From NCBI GenBank assembly GCA_950106755.1, contig OX467082.1, positions 8,060,001 to 8,124,000 of the forward strand: 64,000 nt of DNA, given 5' to 3'. Positions 33,338-45,088 of this stretch are shown piece by piece (within the stretch, counting starts at the first letter, position 1; every line of letters starts with the position of its first letter). Below the pieces are notes generated by a model that did not search any database, was not told the DNA's origin, and saw nothing but the letters and a program-made list of their open reading frames with translations. Both the position numbers and the translations under genes were made by a program. This DNA is from Climacium dendroides. Lineage: Eukaryota > Streptophyta > Bryopsida > Hypnales > Climaciaceae.

Positions 33338-34299
33338 CTTGGTTTAACCGGTGCTTGGGGTGGAGCCGCAGTCGCTTCAACTGGTGTGGGCGGACCCAAC
33401 TCGATTCGATCAGTGCTTGACGGTTCTGAAATGAATGCCTTGTGGCATTCACTTGTTCGAGTCCATTCTAAACCCCTTCCTCTGATCCAAACTGTTAGGC
33501 TCCGCAGTTGAAGACCAACAGTGAATCTGCTATCAGCTACATCTAAGACCCATGCGTTTGGAGTACCACAGAAAGTATCAAACTTTGGCCCCCACCATAA
33601 AGCTTGAAGGATCGGTGGCGTCTGCAGATAGTTGTTTGTGTGCACGATCACAAAAATGTTTTGAGAAGACGGTTCCGAGTTTTGACCACATCCCAATCCA
33701 CCCTCCTCAATAATTAGTGGAAACAAAGGTTTAGGACTTTGGTCGGACATCCTTAATCCATCACCACTCAGCTTGAAGGTCATTAGACATCTACATCGTT
33801 TTACCCAACCTGGAGGCAGCAACTACCCACCAGTTAATACCACTGGGAGATCGACAACAACTATGAGCCATGCACCTCGCTTCGACTTAACTAGTTGGTG
33901 GGGAACTACTGACTCGTCCCACAGACCTATCTCTGCAAAATTGTTCGGATCCAGCGTGACCAAGATGTCTCCAGCAGTCAGTTTGTGAAAGACAAGTTGA
34001 TGACCTTTCCACCAGGTCGCAGAGCAAGCATCCTAGACTGACTTCCCTGGCCTCACTTTGCGGCCTGCCTGCAAAGGTTCTACACCTTGAAGCGGGATTG
34101 CGCTAGGTTGCGGTGGTCCTTGAGAGGACAAACTAGCTGACTGGTTGACTCTAGGTGCCGAAACATGGCACAAGGCAGTTTTGTTGAAGAAACCACCCTT
34201 CATATCGAACGAAACGCAAGAAAACTCTTTGAAAACACGTTCACAAGAAAAAAGGAGACAACAATAGTGGAGAAGTGAAGCGCGGTGCAGCAAAAACAT
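33338..34299 (-). pseudogene. Gene G, 5' part, interrupted by E1; unknown family
   Basis: Minus-strand coding-like sequence with several stops. Readable stretches include HKLTAGDILVTLDPNNFAEI, then KRGAWLIVVVDLPVVL, and after a stop LLPPGWVKRCRCLMTFKLSG to PTPVEATAAPPQAPVKPS, where E1 enters. Stops lie near 34033 and 33825. I do not recognise the family. It continues beyond E1 at 29608-29817. Confidence 0.35.
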
Positions 34300-34700
34300 T
34301 GTCGCCAGGAACTTGTTGACTCCAGTAGCCTATAGGTAGTACTTCTAATTTGAATCTAGGGAAGCCACCATCATTCCAATACGTGGAATTTCGGGGGGAA
34401 GACCATGTTAAGTATTAACAATTGTTTTATATGCTCGGTACTTGGTATTCTTAAAATTAAAAAAAGGTTTTCCCGTATAAGGGAAGGGAGTAGAGTCTAG
34501 GAGGCTCAAAATGCAACGTGACCATTGGCTGCTGAATCAAAAAACAATTACTGAACTCGCGAATGGAGTCAGAAGTGGAGCAATCAGTCAAAATGCACCT
34601 CTGCACCAATTCATTTTAGTGCCTCCACCACGGTTCAAGGACCCCAAAAAATAAAAATAAAACATACAAATGATTACTTCGTTTCACAAAGAGAATAACA
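34300..34700. other. Non-coding stretch
   Basis: AT-rich sequence; no gene supported. Confidence 0.4.
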
Positions 34701-35330
34701 GATCCACAAAATTAGTAAAATAAAATAATTTGTACTCGACTATATGGTGATGCATCCATGAGCATGGAGGGTCCAGGAATCACGTCCAAGAAATTAATCT
34801 TAGTCCTAAACTCAGAAGGACATGTAATGACGTAGATTTTTCTAATTTGTTAGGAATTGGATCCATAATATTTTCAATGGCTTACATTAAATATACAAAT
34901 GATCAATTCGAGTTTCCACATTTGCTGACTCCAAAACACCTTGTGAGAATAACATGTTGTCCAAACGGATCCACGGAATTAAGAAACTAAAAGAACTTAT
35001 ACTTGGCTGGACAGAGATGCATACATCAGCGTGGAGGGTCCAGGAATCACATCCAAGAAAATAACCGTAGTCCTTAACATAGAAAGGTGAGAAGTACTGA
35101 TGTAGTTTTTTCTAGTTAACTGTTAAGAATTGGATCCATAATAATTCCAACGGCTTACATTAAATATACCTGAAATGATCACTTTGTTTTTGCATTTGCT
35201 GGCTCCAAAGTACCCGCCATCCGTTCAAAAACATTGCCCAGGTTCACAAATCATTACTCCAACGTAACTGTTGACACACAACAGCCATACAAAAGCCGAA
35301 TCACAATGGATAAATGTACACAAATTCCAT
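34700..35330. repeat. Tandem repeat of about 266-bp period
   Basis: GGAGGGTCCAGGAATCAC occurs at 34767 and 35033; ATTGGATCCATAATA and GGCTTACATTAAATATAC recur at the same spacing. A further partial unit (GGTTCCAAAGTACTCGCCATCC) is near 35520. Confidence 0.7.
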
Positions 35331-35583
35331 TTGATTACTACTTTGGTATTGAGTTTCAAATAATACTACCCACTTTAGCCAAGTGCTTTAGAAAGTAATA
35401 GACACAAAATGAAGCCTTTCCATTAACATTCGTTTTATACACTATATGAAAGTCAAAACCAGTGCCATGGGGTATTAAAAAAGGTCTACACCTAATCCTC
35501 ATACATAATTCCGCATCTGTTGGTTCCAAAGTACTCGCCATCCAGCCAAATAAATCCTCACAGTTCTAAAATATCACAAATTT

Positions 35584-35872
35584 CTACTCTGACAAGACAA
35601 TTGATGGTGCATCGATCTTCTGCTTCTTCTCCACCGGCTTCTGCTTCGCTGCATCAGCAACCAACCAATCCAGTGCTACATCCACCAACATAAAGAAGAG
35701 AGATAGGGCTAGGGTTTAGAGGTTATTCCAAGCAAGCGTTCATTTTTAATAGACTGATTAGGAAATTTGAGGGTAAAGTGTGTGGTACTCACTCATGGTT
35801 GTGGATGGAGCATGGGTCGGCTTAGTCGGTGTAGCTTCCGCCACTGGCGGGGTGATTAATCCACTTTCACCG
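35584..35872 (-). pseudogene. Gene H, 3' end (beyond the E2 insertion)
   Basis: From the E2 target site the frame reads GESGLITPPVAEATPTKPTH to a GTGAGT donor at about 35796; an intron ends in GGATGTAG, and the last exon reads LDWLVADAAKQKPVEKKQKI to the stop at 35584-35586. When E2 and one TCAAG are removed, the frame joins exactly to FDHLLD at 43043. See the main part of gene H at 43043-45088. Confidence 0.5.
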
Positions 35873-36836
35873 TCAAGTGTCGCAGCACAGAGTAAGCAAT
35901 TTCCCTATTATACTCACAAAAATCACTCTAGAGCATAACAAAATGACCCTAAGGATCGAACCCACGAGATCCTGTGAAGTAGCTAACTCTAACAAGGAGA
36001 TAAACTCAATTAAACCCCTTAATTCTACTTTTCCGGTTCTACCTCTAACGACCGGAATATCCAAAACCAACCGGAAAGCTTTGACCGGACTGTATCCTAC
36101 TTCCAGTTTTACTAGTTTCCCCCGATTTCTGGACTGACTTCTCAATTCTGGACCCTACAACTTCCGGTCCTATGTACCCTCCTGGGCGGATCCGATCCGG
36201 TCCACCCTTCCATACTTGGTTTAGTTTTACCTCTATTTTACCATCAGAGGGTTCGCCGCTTGCTTTTGAAAGTGGTAGGCCCACCACTCCTTCCGTGACT
36301 TATAGTGGCTGAAGACCCACTTTACTATCCACTGATCCCCTAACTAACACGGATCCGGTTTGGTCCTTCACAGTAATTCGGATAGCAATCCGAATCACAG
36401 GTCACACAAAGACCCCCCGTACGATCCTCTCATACTACAACGACCTTGACACTGATCCGTTCCGTACGAAGTTCGGTGGCTACAAGTGCATCTGTCCGTT
36501 CCAACACCCACGAAAGTTCTTCCGTTCACCCCCAACGGTGGCAAGACCTCACAGGAGTCAGGATACTCGACCGGATTTCCCACCCAGGAGTTCTAGCGCA
36601 GCTAAGGAATCCCTCCCTATCCGCCTAGCCTGATCAACGGATCTCTTACCCGGAATGCTAAACTTCTGTAGCTGCTGAGGCACTGGAATCCACTCCTAAC
36701 TCTTCATAACCTACTCACATGTACCTAGAATCGGAAACATATATCAAGGGGAGAAACTCTACCAACACCTCCGTACTCACCTTCCTATTCTGACTCCGTG
36801 CACCCTTGCCAATACTCGGGAAAAATACACAAAAGT

Positions 36837-39800
36837 TGTAGCGATTAGTCGGACCAGTATTCCTCCAATTAGCCCTTAATTCACACCAAAGGCCTTCTTA
36901 GAGTAAACCGCTCCGGAATCGTTCTCACGAGGACTTGTGGATTACAAGTTCATAGGCTATCCCGGTCTAAGCATTCACTGTTCTCTCCGTCGGCTTAGTC
37001 CGGACTTTCGGTCTAGTCCGGACACTAGTGCTTGGTGGGTTCCGGAAGGATCCGGAAACCGTTTCAGTGTCCCTTCCGGGATCCTTGGGTTTGGATGACG
37101 AGTGGCCAGATCCACCATCCGGATGCTTACCGTGTCCGGAAACACGCTCTCTTTCACTCTCTCAGTCTCTCTCTTTCTCTAATATTTACAGCGACCTAAC
37201 TCTTCATGGACCAGAAGTGTTCTCCTGTTCCGTCGTCTCACAAATCCGGAAATTCTTCCGGTTTAGGTCACACAGGGATGGTCAAGAACTACAACGACAT
37301 TCTAACTTTTAACCGAACACTGAGCCTCCTGTCGACCAGCTGGTTTCTCTTGTACTTTCTTGGGCTTGTGCCGGGGCTTAACTCTGTTCTACGTGGAATT
37401 TCGGCAATCCGGAATTCGGGCACGTCCGGCAATACCTCCGTACACGGAAGTTTTGCTAGCAGCCTCTCAAATACCCCTTTTTCCCTTAGGGCTATATCCT
37501 ACACGTAGGCTATACCGGCATCCGAGTAGTACTACCCTAACCTTACTGCCGGAACCATCCGGTTGATCTCCCCCTCAAGTTAATACATCCGGATACTCTC
37601 ACAACATCGACTCTTGCCACACAAGGTAAGTTCTCAATCCCGAAAACGCAAGAATGGACTCACACCTCTCACAAACATATACCGGATACAAGAAAGATAA
37701 GAGATTGGATAATCCAACACACTTTAGAATTAAACTCCGCAAAAGGTACAATGTTGAAACTATGAGATGGTTGTGAATGACCAAAAGGGTCATTAAAAAT
37801 CCTACTTATACTAAGACTAACGTCATCCTAAAAATCCTACAAAGCATTCCTACTAGTCCGCTAGATTTCCGGAAGATTCCAAATCCTATTTTTCCGGCTT
37901 TGACGGCCGGACTCCGGTAGTATACTACACTACGGTTTACTATTCTTTTGAATCTGGATCTTTAGAAGGAACATAGTCCTTTAGAAGATCCAACTTTACT
38001 TCTTTCCGGCTACCCTCCGGAGAAAACAGATTCGGACCCCTTTGGCCCCACCTTGGGATTTCCACAATGCTTGTGTTCCTGTCTACACTTCTAGTTCCGA
38101 CCACCTGAGTGTCCGGACTCCTTCTCGCATCCTTTTGAGTCTTCTTATGACGCGGAGAAGACTGTACTGCCCGTCCAATGTGAACTTCTGGAGAAGCACC
38201 CGTCAGGTCAATGGTCGAAGTCACCGGCAGCAGGTCTTCACTTCCCGGAGGTACCACTGCTCCCCAGTCCACTCCTTCTGGTCTTCTAGTTGGTGGTGAA
38301 AGTTCTGGATTTACCGGAACCACCGGTGAGACCTCCGTAACCATAGGTTCCGGATCGCTGCTTTCCGGAACCACCAAAGTCTGTGCTGACAGGGAAGATT
38401 GAGGTGCCGGATCCGACTCCGTGGACATAATGTACTCCAACATCTCCCTCATCGCGGCCCGGGATGTATCCATTCGTCTTGCCTGCTCCAGTAAGCATTT
38501 GACGATAGGAACCCGGCTTGAGCTGGCGGCTGCATCGAGGTTAGTTTCAAACAGTCGGGCCTTGTTGATGTAGTCTGCCAGGACCTCTAGAGCGCTCCGG
38601 AGCTGAACTACGCTTTCGCATAAGGCTGCTATCTACCTGCGATGAGCTTCTTCTATGAGCCGGGCTGTCTCCTTAGCGGTGCGGACGGTGCTTTCTAAAT
38701 CCACACAGCGGGATTCCGAGTTCCGGACTTGGTCTCGCAACGTCCGGTTTTCTACGCACAACGCTCCCAGCTCTGTTACCAAATTCTTCTGTTTTGCTAT
38801 GAGGAGGTTGTTTTGTTGCTCCGCTGCCACCAATGCATCCGTCCTCCGGAAAATGGCATTCCGGTCAGTTAGCGCCATCTTCCGGCACATTCGTTTGAGG
38901 GCTCCATCATAGTTCTCGTAGATCTGGAAGAGATCGTCTGCCCGCCACACCAGATGTTGAGCCATCTCCTGGATGTCTTCTAGGGGCGACCCTCCCAATC
39001 GCATGGTTGTCCGATCCCCCTCCTCCACCTCTATCATCCGGGTCCGGGAAGGTCCGGCCTCAGCCTGAGTGGCAACGGTGTGCGGTCGTATCGGCCCAAC
39101 CAGTTGTAAGGATGGTTGGACTTCCTTCGGAATAGGTCCGGTTTCCGTCTTTACCTCCTAGACCTCTTCCTATGGTTCCGGTGTAGGAGGCTCCTCTGAC
39201 GGACTTACTAGCGGCGTCCTATTCCGTCATTTCCTCTTCTTTAGCGGAGAGACAGGCTCCTCTTCCTCAGTGTCATCATCGTCCGGTCCGTCTCGAGGTG
39301 AGGGCTCCTCTCCTCCATACTGTTGCAGTTGGACTAGGTCCTGGTACGCACTCTCCTCATTCGCCTTGAGCAGAGAGTGGTGGGCGTACAAATGAGACAA
39401 ATATGCCGAAAGAGGACTCTGGCTCTTTTTTCTGGACCGGAGGGCACGTACTAAGTCTCCGACTAGCTCGTGGATGATGGCTGCCTAGTCCATCATCATC
39501 TTTCCCTGGAGGCTCCCCAAGATGGTGGAGGCTACCTTTGCTACAATTTGCCGCGGCTTGGTGGAATGGAGGATAGGGTTGAGAAACGCTACTACATCCC
39601 GGTACTCCGGATTCACCAGGTCGAAAACTTGGTTACCTTCCTTCGGATTGGTGGTCGCCCGGAACTCTCCCTCCATCACCTCCTGATTCTTCTCCATGAC
39701 CTTGTCCGGCACCTCCCAGAACTTGTAGACGGCCCACCAAGTGTTCACTGTCCATTGGTCTGGTTTCACCCGAATGGTGGTATCCAAGATACCAATTTCC

Positions 39801-40534
39801 GGACGAAGTATGTCCGAAACCAGACTCTCCTCTCGGATTCCCCATGGCACTTCTAGGAGTCCGTCACACCCCATGTTGCGGAGATGCTCCCGTAGGCGCG
39901 CCAGCCGGTCCTCCTCTGTCGGAACCTCCGGAACCACCTTCATCACCGGGATGGCCTTTGGTGGAGGTACAGGTGCCGACGCCTTGTCCTTTGAGTCCTC
40001 AAGCAAGTCCTTCAACTTTCGCCGGCTTGCCCTAGAAGTCATTGTGCTCACGATCAATCCTCACACAATCTCTCCCTAAATCTCTGCTCACAACTGTCAC
40101 TCCGGTAACCCCTGCACGATCGCAACTCACACAGTCCCTCAGTCTACCGGAATTCTTAACGAAGCGAGGAAGATGGAATACGCCGGCGGAAGAACAAAAG
40201 AAAAAGGATGAATGTGCCTGCGGTCGGCTACAGTCCCCCTCTTATACGGACCCGATGTACGGGACAGGTTTTGGCAGCAAAACCCTATCTTTAGTACGGA
40301 TCCGGTTTCCGGTTTAGGGCCGGCGCCGTCATCCGATATCTGGAACTTTCTAAGGTTCCGGATTTTAGGTTTTTAGCCCTAATGAAATATTTCCGGATCT
40401 GGAAATCCGGTTTTCCTAATTTACCCTAACTTCCTAAGAGAACTCAAAAACTTTCCTTCTGAAGGAGACAATTTTTGAATTTTTCTGTCCTATGCTAGTA
40501 TTATGGGTCTAGCATGTGGGACCGCATTCCCACA
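36837..40534 (-). mobile_element. E3: 3.7-kb TG...CA element nested in E2
   Basis: The direct repeat AAAGT is at 36832-36836 and 40535-40539. Ends are TGTAGCGATT and ATTCCCACA. The outer sequence resumes E1-like similarity on both sides, which fixes the borders independently of the repeat. The gene on the minus strand is a distant paralogue of those in E1 and E2. It is a second subfamily, since the non-coding parts differ from E1/E2. Confidence 0.75.
37940..40042 (-). pseudogene. E3 gag-like gene, degenerate
   Basis: The ATG is at 40042 (MTSRASRRKLKDLLEDSKDK). The N-terminal domain keeps GCDGLLEVPWGIREESL and STILGSLQGK, cognate to E1 GCQGLALKPWGFKDERM and NTIFGALSG. Stops interrupt it at about 39485 and again near 39220 and 39160. 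A coiled-coil part (ALTDRNAIFRRTDALVAAEQ) and a Ser/Pro-rich tail ending DLLKDYVPSKDPDSKE follow. Only the domain order is preserved; it cannot make a full protein. Confidence 0.55.
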
Positions 40535-40759
40535 AAAGTTAGTTTAAAGGAAAGTATACAAGGAAATGCCAAAAGAACTCCCCCTCGTCTCCAGCTCAGA
40601 GACTGTTTTATATACAAAAAGCAAAAAGCAAAAAGTGAATACATGATTTCCGCCTCTGAAGGCGTTGACAATCCGGTCCTACCTTATCCTAACCGAATTC
40701 TATTCCGGTTCCTATCTATTTTTACAATCCTATTTTTACAATCCTTACAAGTCTTATTT

Positions 40760-42439
40760 TTACAATCCTTCCTGTTCCATCTCATACACTCGGGATCCAA
40801 TGGTAGGGCTCTCATCAGGTCTCTCCAACTGCTCGAAGACCTCATTTAGATTCCGGTTCCGTTCCCCATCCGTAGGTAGAACCGGATGTTCTTCCTCAGC
40901 TTCCGGGGAGTCCAAATCTATCGGCTGATGTCCGGTCGAGGGCATCTCCTTCTTTGCCCTACTTGACTGGGGCGTCTTGTCCTTTCCCGGCTCCTCAGCT
41001 ACGTCTTCCGGAAACAAGTCTGGAAGAGAAATTTCTGAGAGCCGGACCGGAACTTCTATCAACTTCTGGCTGCTCTCCACGATCCGGTCCGCTGACTCCC
41101 GTGCCTTGGATAGGAGCTTCTCCATCTGCTCCTCAAAATCGGTGAGGATGTGCACCAACCTGGTTCCGGATATCTTCTTGTCCTTGTGCACCTCCTCTTC
41201 AAACAGGCGCGCCTTGGTGACTGCGGCTCCGGGTCCTCCAAGCACGTCCTTCACTTCTGCGGCCAACTTCTTCATTTCCTCCGCCATCTCCTTTGTCGCG
41301 GTGGCGTTCTCAAGCAACGCGAATAGTTCGGCCTTGAGGGTGTCCACCTCATCGTGCTGCCGCTTGCTGTCCTCCTTCATCTTCCGGAGCTCTTCTGGAT
41401 TAATAACACTCTCAGCCACCTTCCGCGGCAACTAACTGTCCGGTTCCGCTCTGATTAATTCCGCGATCTCCCGGAGCGTCCGCTTCTTAACTTCCCAATC
41501 CGCCCGGATTCCGCAGAGGATCCCAACCAACTCGTCGAATGGATCCACAGTCCCTGATCCGGATGCCACATCCGGTCTGGTTGGAGTCTCACTTCCGCAC
41601 GGCCGCGGATGTCTCGGGGGCGTTCCTCGATTCTGAGCCGGTGTGGTCTTCTACCTCTTGGCGGGAATATACGGTTCCTCCTCTTCCTCTTCTTCTTCTT
41701 CTTCCTCCTCCTCGATTTCGTTTCTGGAATCCGCTTCTTGGTCGGACTCGGATTCTCCGTACTTCATGGTCCGCTCCTGGGCCTTCCACACCTTCAGCTC
41801 CACTTCCGTCAGCAGTTCCTGTTGTTGGTAGAGGTGGTACACATAAGGACACAATGGGGTAGCCCTACTTCTCCCTACTCTTGTAGTAATCTGGGACACT
41901 AGATCAAAGAAGATCCGGCCCCAATGTACTTTCCGGGTTCCGCTCAGCGCTCCGAAAATCGTATTAGCCAAGGTGATAGTCACCTTGGTGGGCTTTTCCG
42001 GATGCAAAACCGGAACCAGGAATTGGAGCAGGCGTCGCTCCCGGTCATCGAGGCAGTCTTCAACCACGTAGCCGTCTTTCGGGTTTACTACGCTTCCGAA
42101 CTTGCCCTGGATGAAATCATCCTTCCGGTTGGCAAGCCCGAGTCCTCCTGGCCGGAATCCGTATACGTCCCGCCACAAAGCCTCGGTCCATTGGACCGGA
42201 TTCCCTCTCAGGGTGTTACCGAACTGATTCGATACGCCACTCAGGATTTCTCTAACCATCCTCTCATCTTTGAAACCCCAAGGTTTCAAAGCTAACCCCT
42301 GACAACCCATCAACGACAAATCTTCTATGAGCTCTCCCTGTTCCGGTTCCTTGGTCGGCATGACCGGAACCACTTTTCTAAGCTTTACTTCACTCGGGGG
42401 CAGGGTGTTAGAACCTCTCTTCCGGTTCAGCCGCGGCAT
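40760..42439 (-). pseudogene. E2 gag-like gene with in-frame stops
   Basis: Starts MPRLNRKRGSNTLPPSEVKL at 42439 and is very similar to the E1 gene. Stops follow YIPAKR near 41651 and lie just before LPRKVAESVINPEELRKMKE near 41432. The C-terminal end ESPTIGSRVYEMEQEGL is longer than in E1, where a stop comes earlier (EVFE). Acidic run and coiled coil are present as in E1. Confidence 0.6.
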
Positions 42440-43042
42440 GAGGGTAGTTCTATCCGGTTTTCACTCTTCTACAGTCCTAACAAGGGAGCGCCAACACTTA
42501 GATGTTCCGCTCCGCTTGTAAACTAACCTACTGGTGTGCTCACACTCTTAGTCTCTCACGTATCCGCTTGCACTCAAGGTCTCACCCACTCATGCCCGGA
42601 GGAGATCTCTCCGTCTCACACCCCTCACTCACTTCCGGACCTTCTTGTACTTCCTCTTCCTTGCCGTGGTCAACGATAAAAACGTTAGGCGCTAAATCAG
42701 GACACGACAACACGTGGAAATCCAGAGACCTGAAAATGGGCAGGGCCAGGCTTTATATAGCCCTGACGCTCTGGACTATCTTTATGACCGGTTGGATATC
42801 CGGTCCGGTTCTTGACATCCGGTTATCTCCAATCCGGTCAACAAGATTCCGGTCAAAAATACTTATCCGGTTGTACACCAAATCCGTTCCGCTTCTACCT
42901 AAAATCGGATTAGTTCCGTAAGGTCCTCTTGTGACTATTTTTGGATTTATCTTTCTCTCTAGATGAATCCGGATACCTATTTCTAATTTCCGGTTCGCTC
43001 AAAAAGGTAAACAAATAAAAATCAAAAATATAAGTTGTCACA

Positions 43043-45088
43043 TCAAGCAAGTGGTCGAACGACGTGTCCTCTGTAAGCAAGGGGTCAGGATCAGCAGGGG
43101 CTAGCCGGGTTGCCTCAAGCTCTGTCAAGTCCAATTTCCGCTTACCTGTTGGCTTCGATGGTATAGGTTTCAGTTCGTCCACCTTCTTCGAGGCTGCTTT
43201 CATGTCTTGCTCCGTCTGCTGTAGCACCTTCAAAGTTTCATTCATAGTAATCTTGGCCGCAATCGTGCGCTCGTGTGCTTGCTTCAAGATTGTAGAAGCT
43301 GCCTCCTTTTCCTCAACCGCTTTTGCCTCTTCCACCTCGTCTTCCTCCATTTCGCAGTCACAACATTTGGCACTCCACTTCAATACGTTTTCTTCAAACA
43401 CAAACTCTTCCTTGACCAACTTCCGCCATTCCACCTTCGCCGCCTCGTAAGAATCCCGAGCCTCTTTGTTTTTGGACACGGCCAATTTCCATTTGGCCTC
43501 CACGACTGCAAAACTTACTATTGAAGGCCACCGTCTTCTTTGCCGATGGTGGGGCCTCCAACACTGACGGTGGAGGCTCCGAGGCAGATGCTTCAACTAC
43601 TTTAGGGCCGGAGAGCTACGCGAAGTATTGCGCCGTGAGCGTCACTATAGATTGAATCTGCTTGATTATTCGTGGAGGAGTTAACTTCGCAGGGTTTTAT
43701 GCAGCTGAAATCAAAACACAATGGGATTCAGTACCACAATTAACTAGAATTTCGTAAAAAGATGGATAAAGCAAGATTGTAAAGTGGAGTAAACAAGTAC
43801 ATACAAGCTGGTTTGGGGTACACTTACATTTCTTGATGCGGTCTTGGGTGATCTTCGCTGCAAAGGCAGCCCAATTATATAAAACACGCGGATCTCCACG
43901 TAGGTAGCCTAATGCCGCCATTAGGAACTTCTTCCCGATCATGCCGTTGTCTGGGAGCCCACCATAGCAAGAGACGTATAACTCGGTGATGTCTTGTTTG
44001 AAGGACTCATCTTTGCAGTCCTTCAACAATATACGCGCTACTTGCATGAAGTTTCGCTTCTTTGATGAGTGGGTGGTAGTCTAGTACTTTGTGTACAGGT
44101 TGGTGTCGAAGTCTTCTATCTTCACCAAGTCTGGACTTAGACCCTGGATCTCCAAATGGCCACATTGGTGGAACCAATTCGCGTTGTACATGGAGCCTCC
44201 GAATCTAAATCCGGACACCAGCGGAACTCTCTCCTTCAGCAGAGAGATAAGGGCTGGTGGCACGCACTCTAGTGTCTCCAACTCAAGGCCAGAGCTCCAA
44301 ATCGATTTGCCATGGAGGTCGTCCTTGGAGGTTCCGCTTCCACTGGACCCTTTCGCGTCTGAATCTCCCACTAGGTGCTAAGATTCCTTGCCTGAGTCCC
44401 CATCGCTCTCCTCCTTGTCACTGTCCGATGGAATTTTCTCCACTTCGTTAGAGTCAGTGTACTTAGAAGAGGTTTTGTCAGCCTCCTCGGTCTCTTTGGA
44501 ATCAGCACTCTCCTCATCTGAAGAGTCAGAGGAGGACCAAAGAACCATGGGCAACTTCTTCTTGGATCCCGCGACTTCCGCCTGGCTGCTACTCGACTTC
44601 TGTGGGAATTTGCGGACAAACACTTTGTCTTCCTGCTCGGATGAAGTGGTCCGCTGCTTGGAAGACTTCGGAGTGTGCAGAGGCAGTGCCGATTTCGGAG
44701 CAACTACAATCGATGGCTCCGATTCTGACCACTTCTCTACCTTGTCCAACTTCGCCGAGCCAGACTTCACGGACTTGGTTGGCTTCTCCTCTTGCGCCTT
44801 CTCCTTCCCCGACCTCTCCTTTGCCGGCTTCTCCTCCTGCGCCTTCTCCTTCCCCGACCTCTCCTTCACCGGCGTTTCATCCCGTGCCTTCTTCTTCCGA
44901 GGGCTCTCCCTCACCGGCTTCTCCTCCCGCGCCTTCTCCTTCCGAGGGCTCTTGGAATCCTTGTCCTTGCGAGAGTGAGCGGCTGCCTTCTCTCCAGATC
45001 TTTGCTTCCGTTCCGAACTATGCTTGCGGACCTTCTTCGATGCCCCGCCTTTCCTTGGCGAGGGTTCTCCTCCCGCGCCCTTCTCCAT
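43043..45088 (-). pseudogene. Gene H: Lys/Ser-rich protein with coiled coil, interrupted by E2
   Basis: Begins at ATG 45088 (MEKGAGGEPSPRKGGASKKV). The first 235 residues are very rich in Lys, Glu and Ser, with repeated KERSGKEKAQEEKP units. In-frame stops occur at 44378-44380 and 44081-44083. A conserved globular domain follows (SGFRFGGSMYNANWFHQ, then YGGLPDNGMIGKKFLMAALG, then KLTPPRIIKQIQS after an intron at about 43820-43690). Next is a coiled coil (residues around EEKEAASTILKQAHERTIAA). The frame meets E2 at FDHLL and goes on at 35872. The globular domain and KLTPP motif are shared with gene J (46947-48830). It has no named family that I know; it may be an old mobile-element gene or a host family. 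Confidence 0.5.

Larger units (their letters stand above)
35878..43042 (-). mobile_element. E2: TGT...ACA element (3.46 kb net) carrying nested E3
   Basis: The direct repeat TCAAG flanks it at 35873-35877 and 43043-43047. Ends are TGTCGCAGC and AGTTGTCACA. It is a close relative of E1: the left 950 bp and the right 2.5 kb match E1, with E3 inserted between at 36837. It sits in the coding part of gene H. The order of insertion is gene H, then E2, then E3. Confidence 0.75.

Noticed and set aside
29823..43042. Reading 29.8-43.0 kb as a single large LTR retrotransposon with E1 and E2 as its two LTRs
   Set aside because: E1 and E2 are alike and in the same orientation, but each has its own different 5-bp direct repeat (CTTGG and TCAAG). 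The sequence between them (33343-35872) has no reverse transcriptase, integrase, primer-binding site or polypurine tract.
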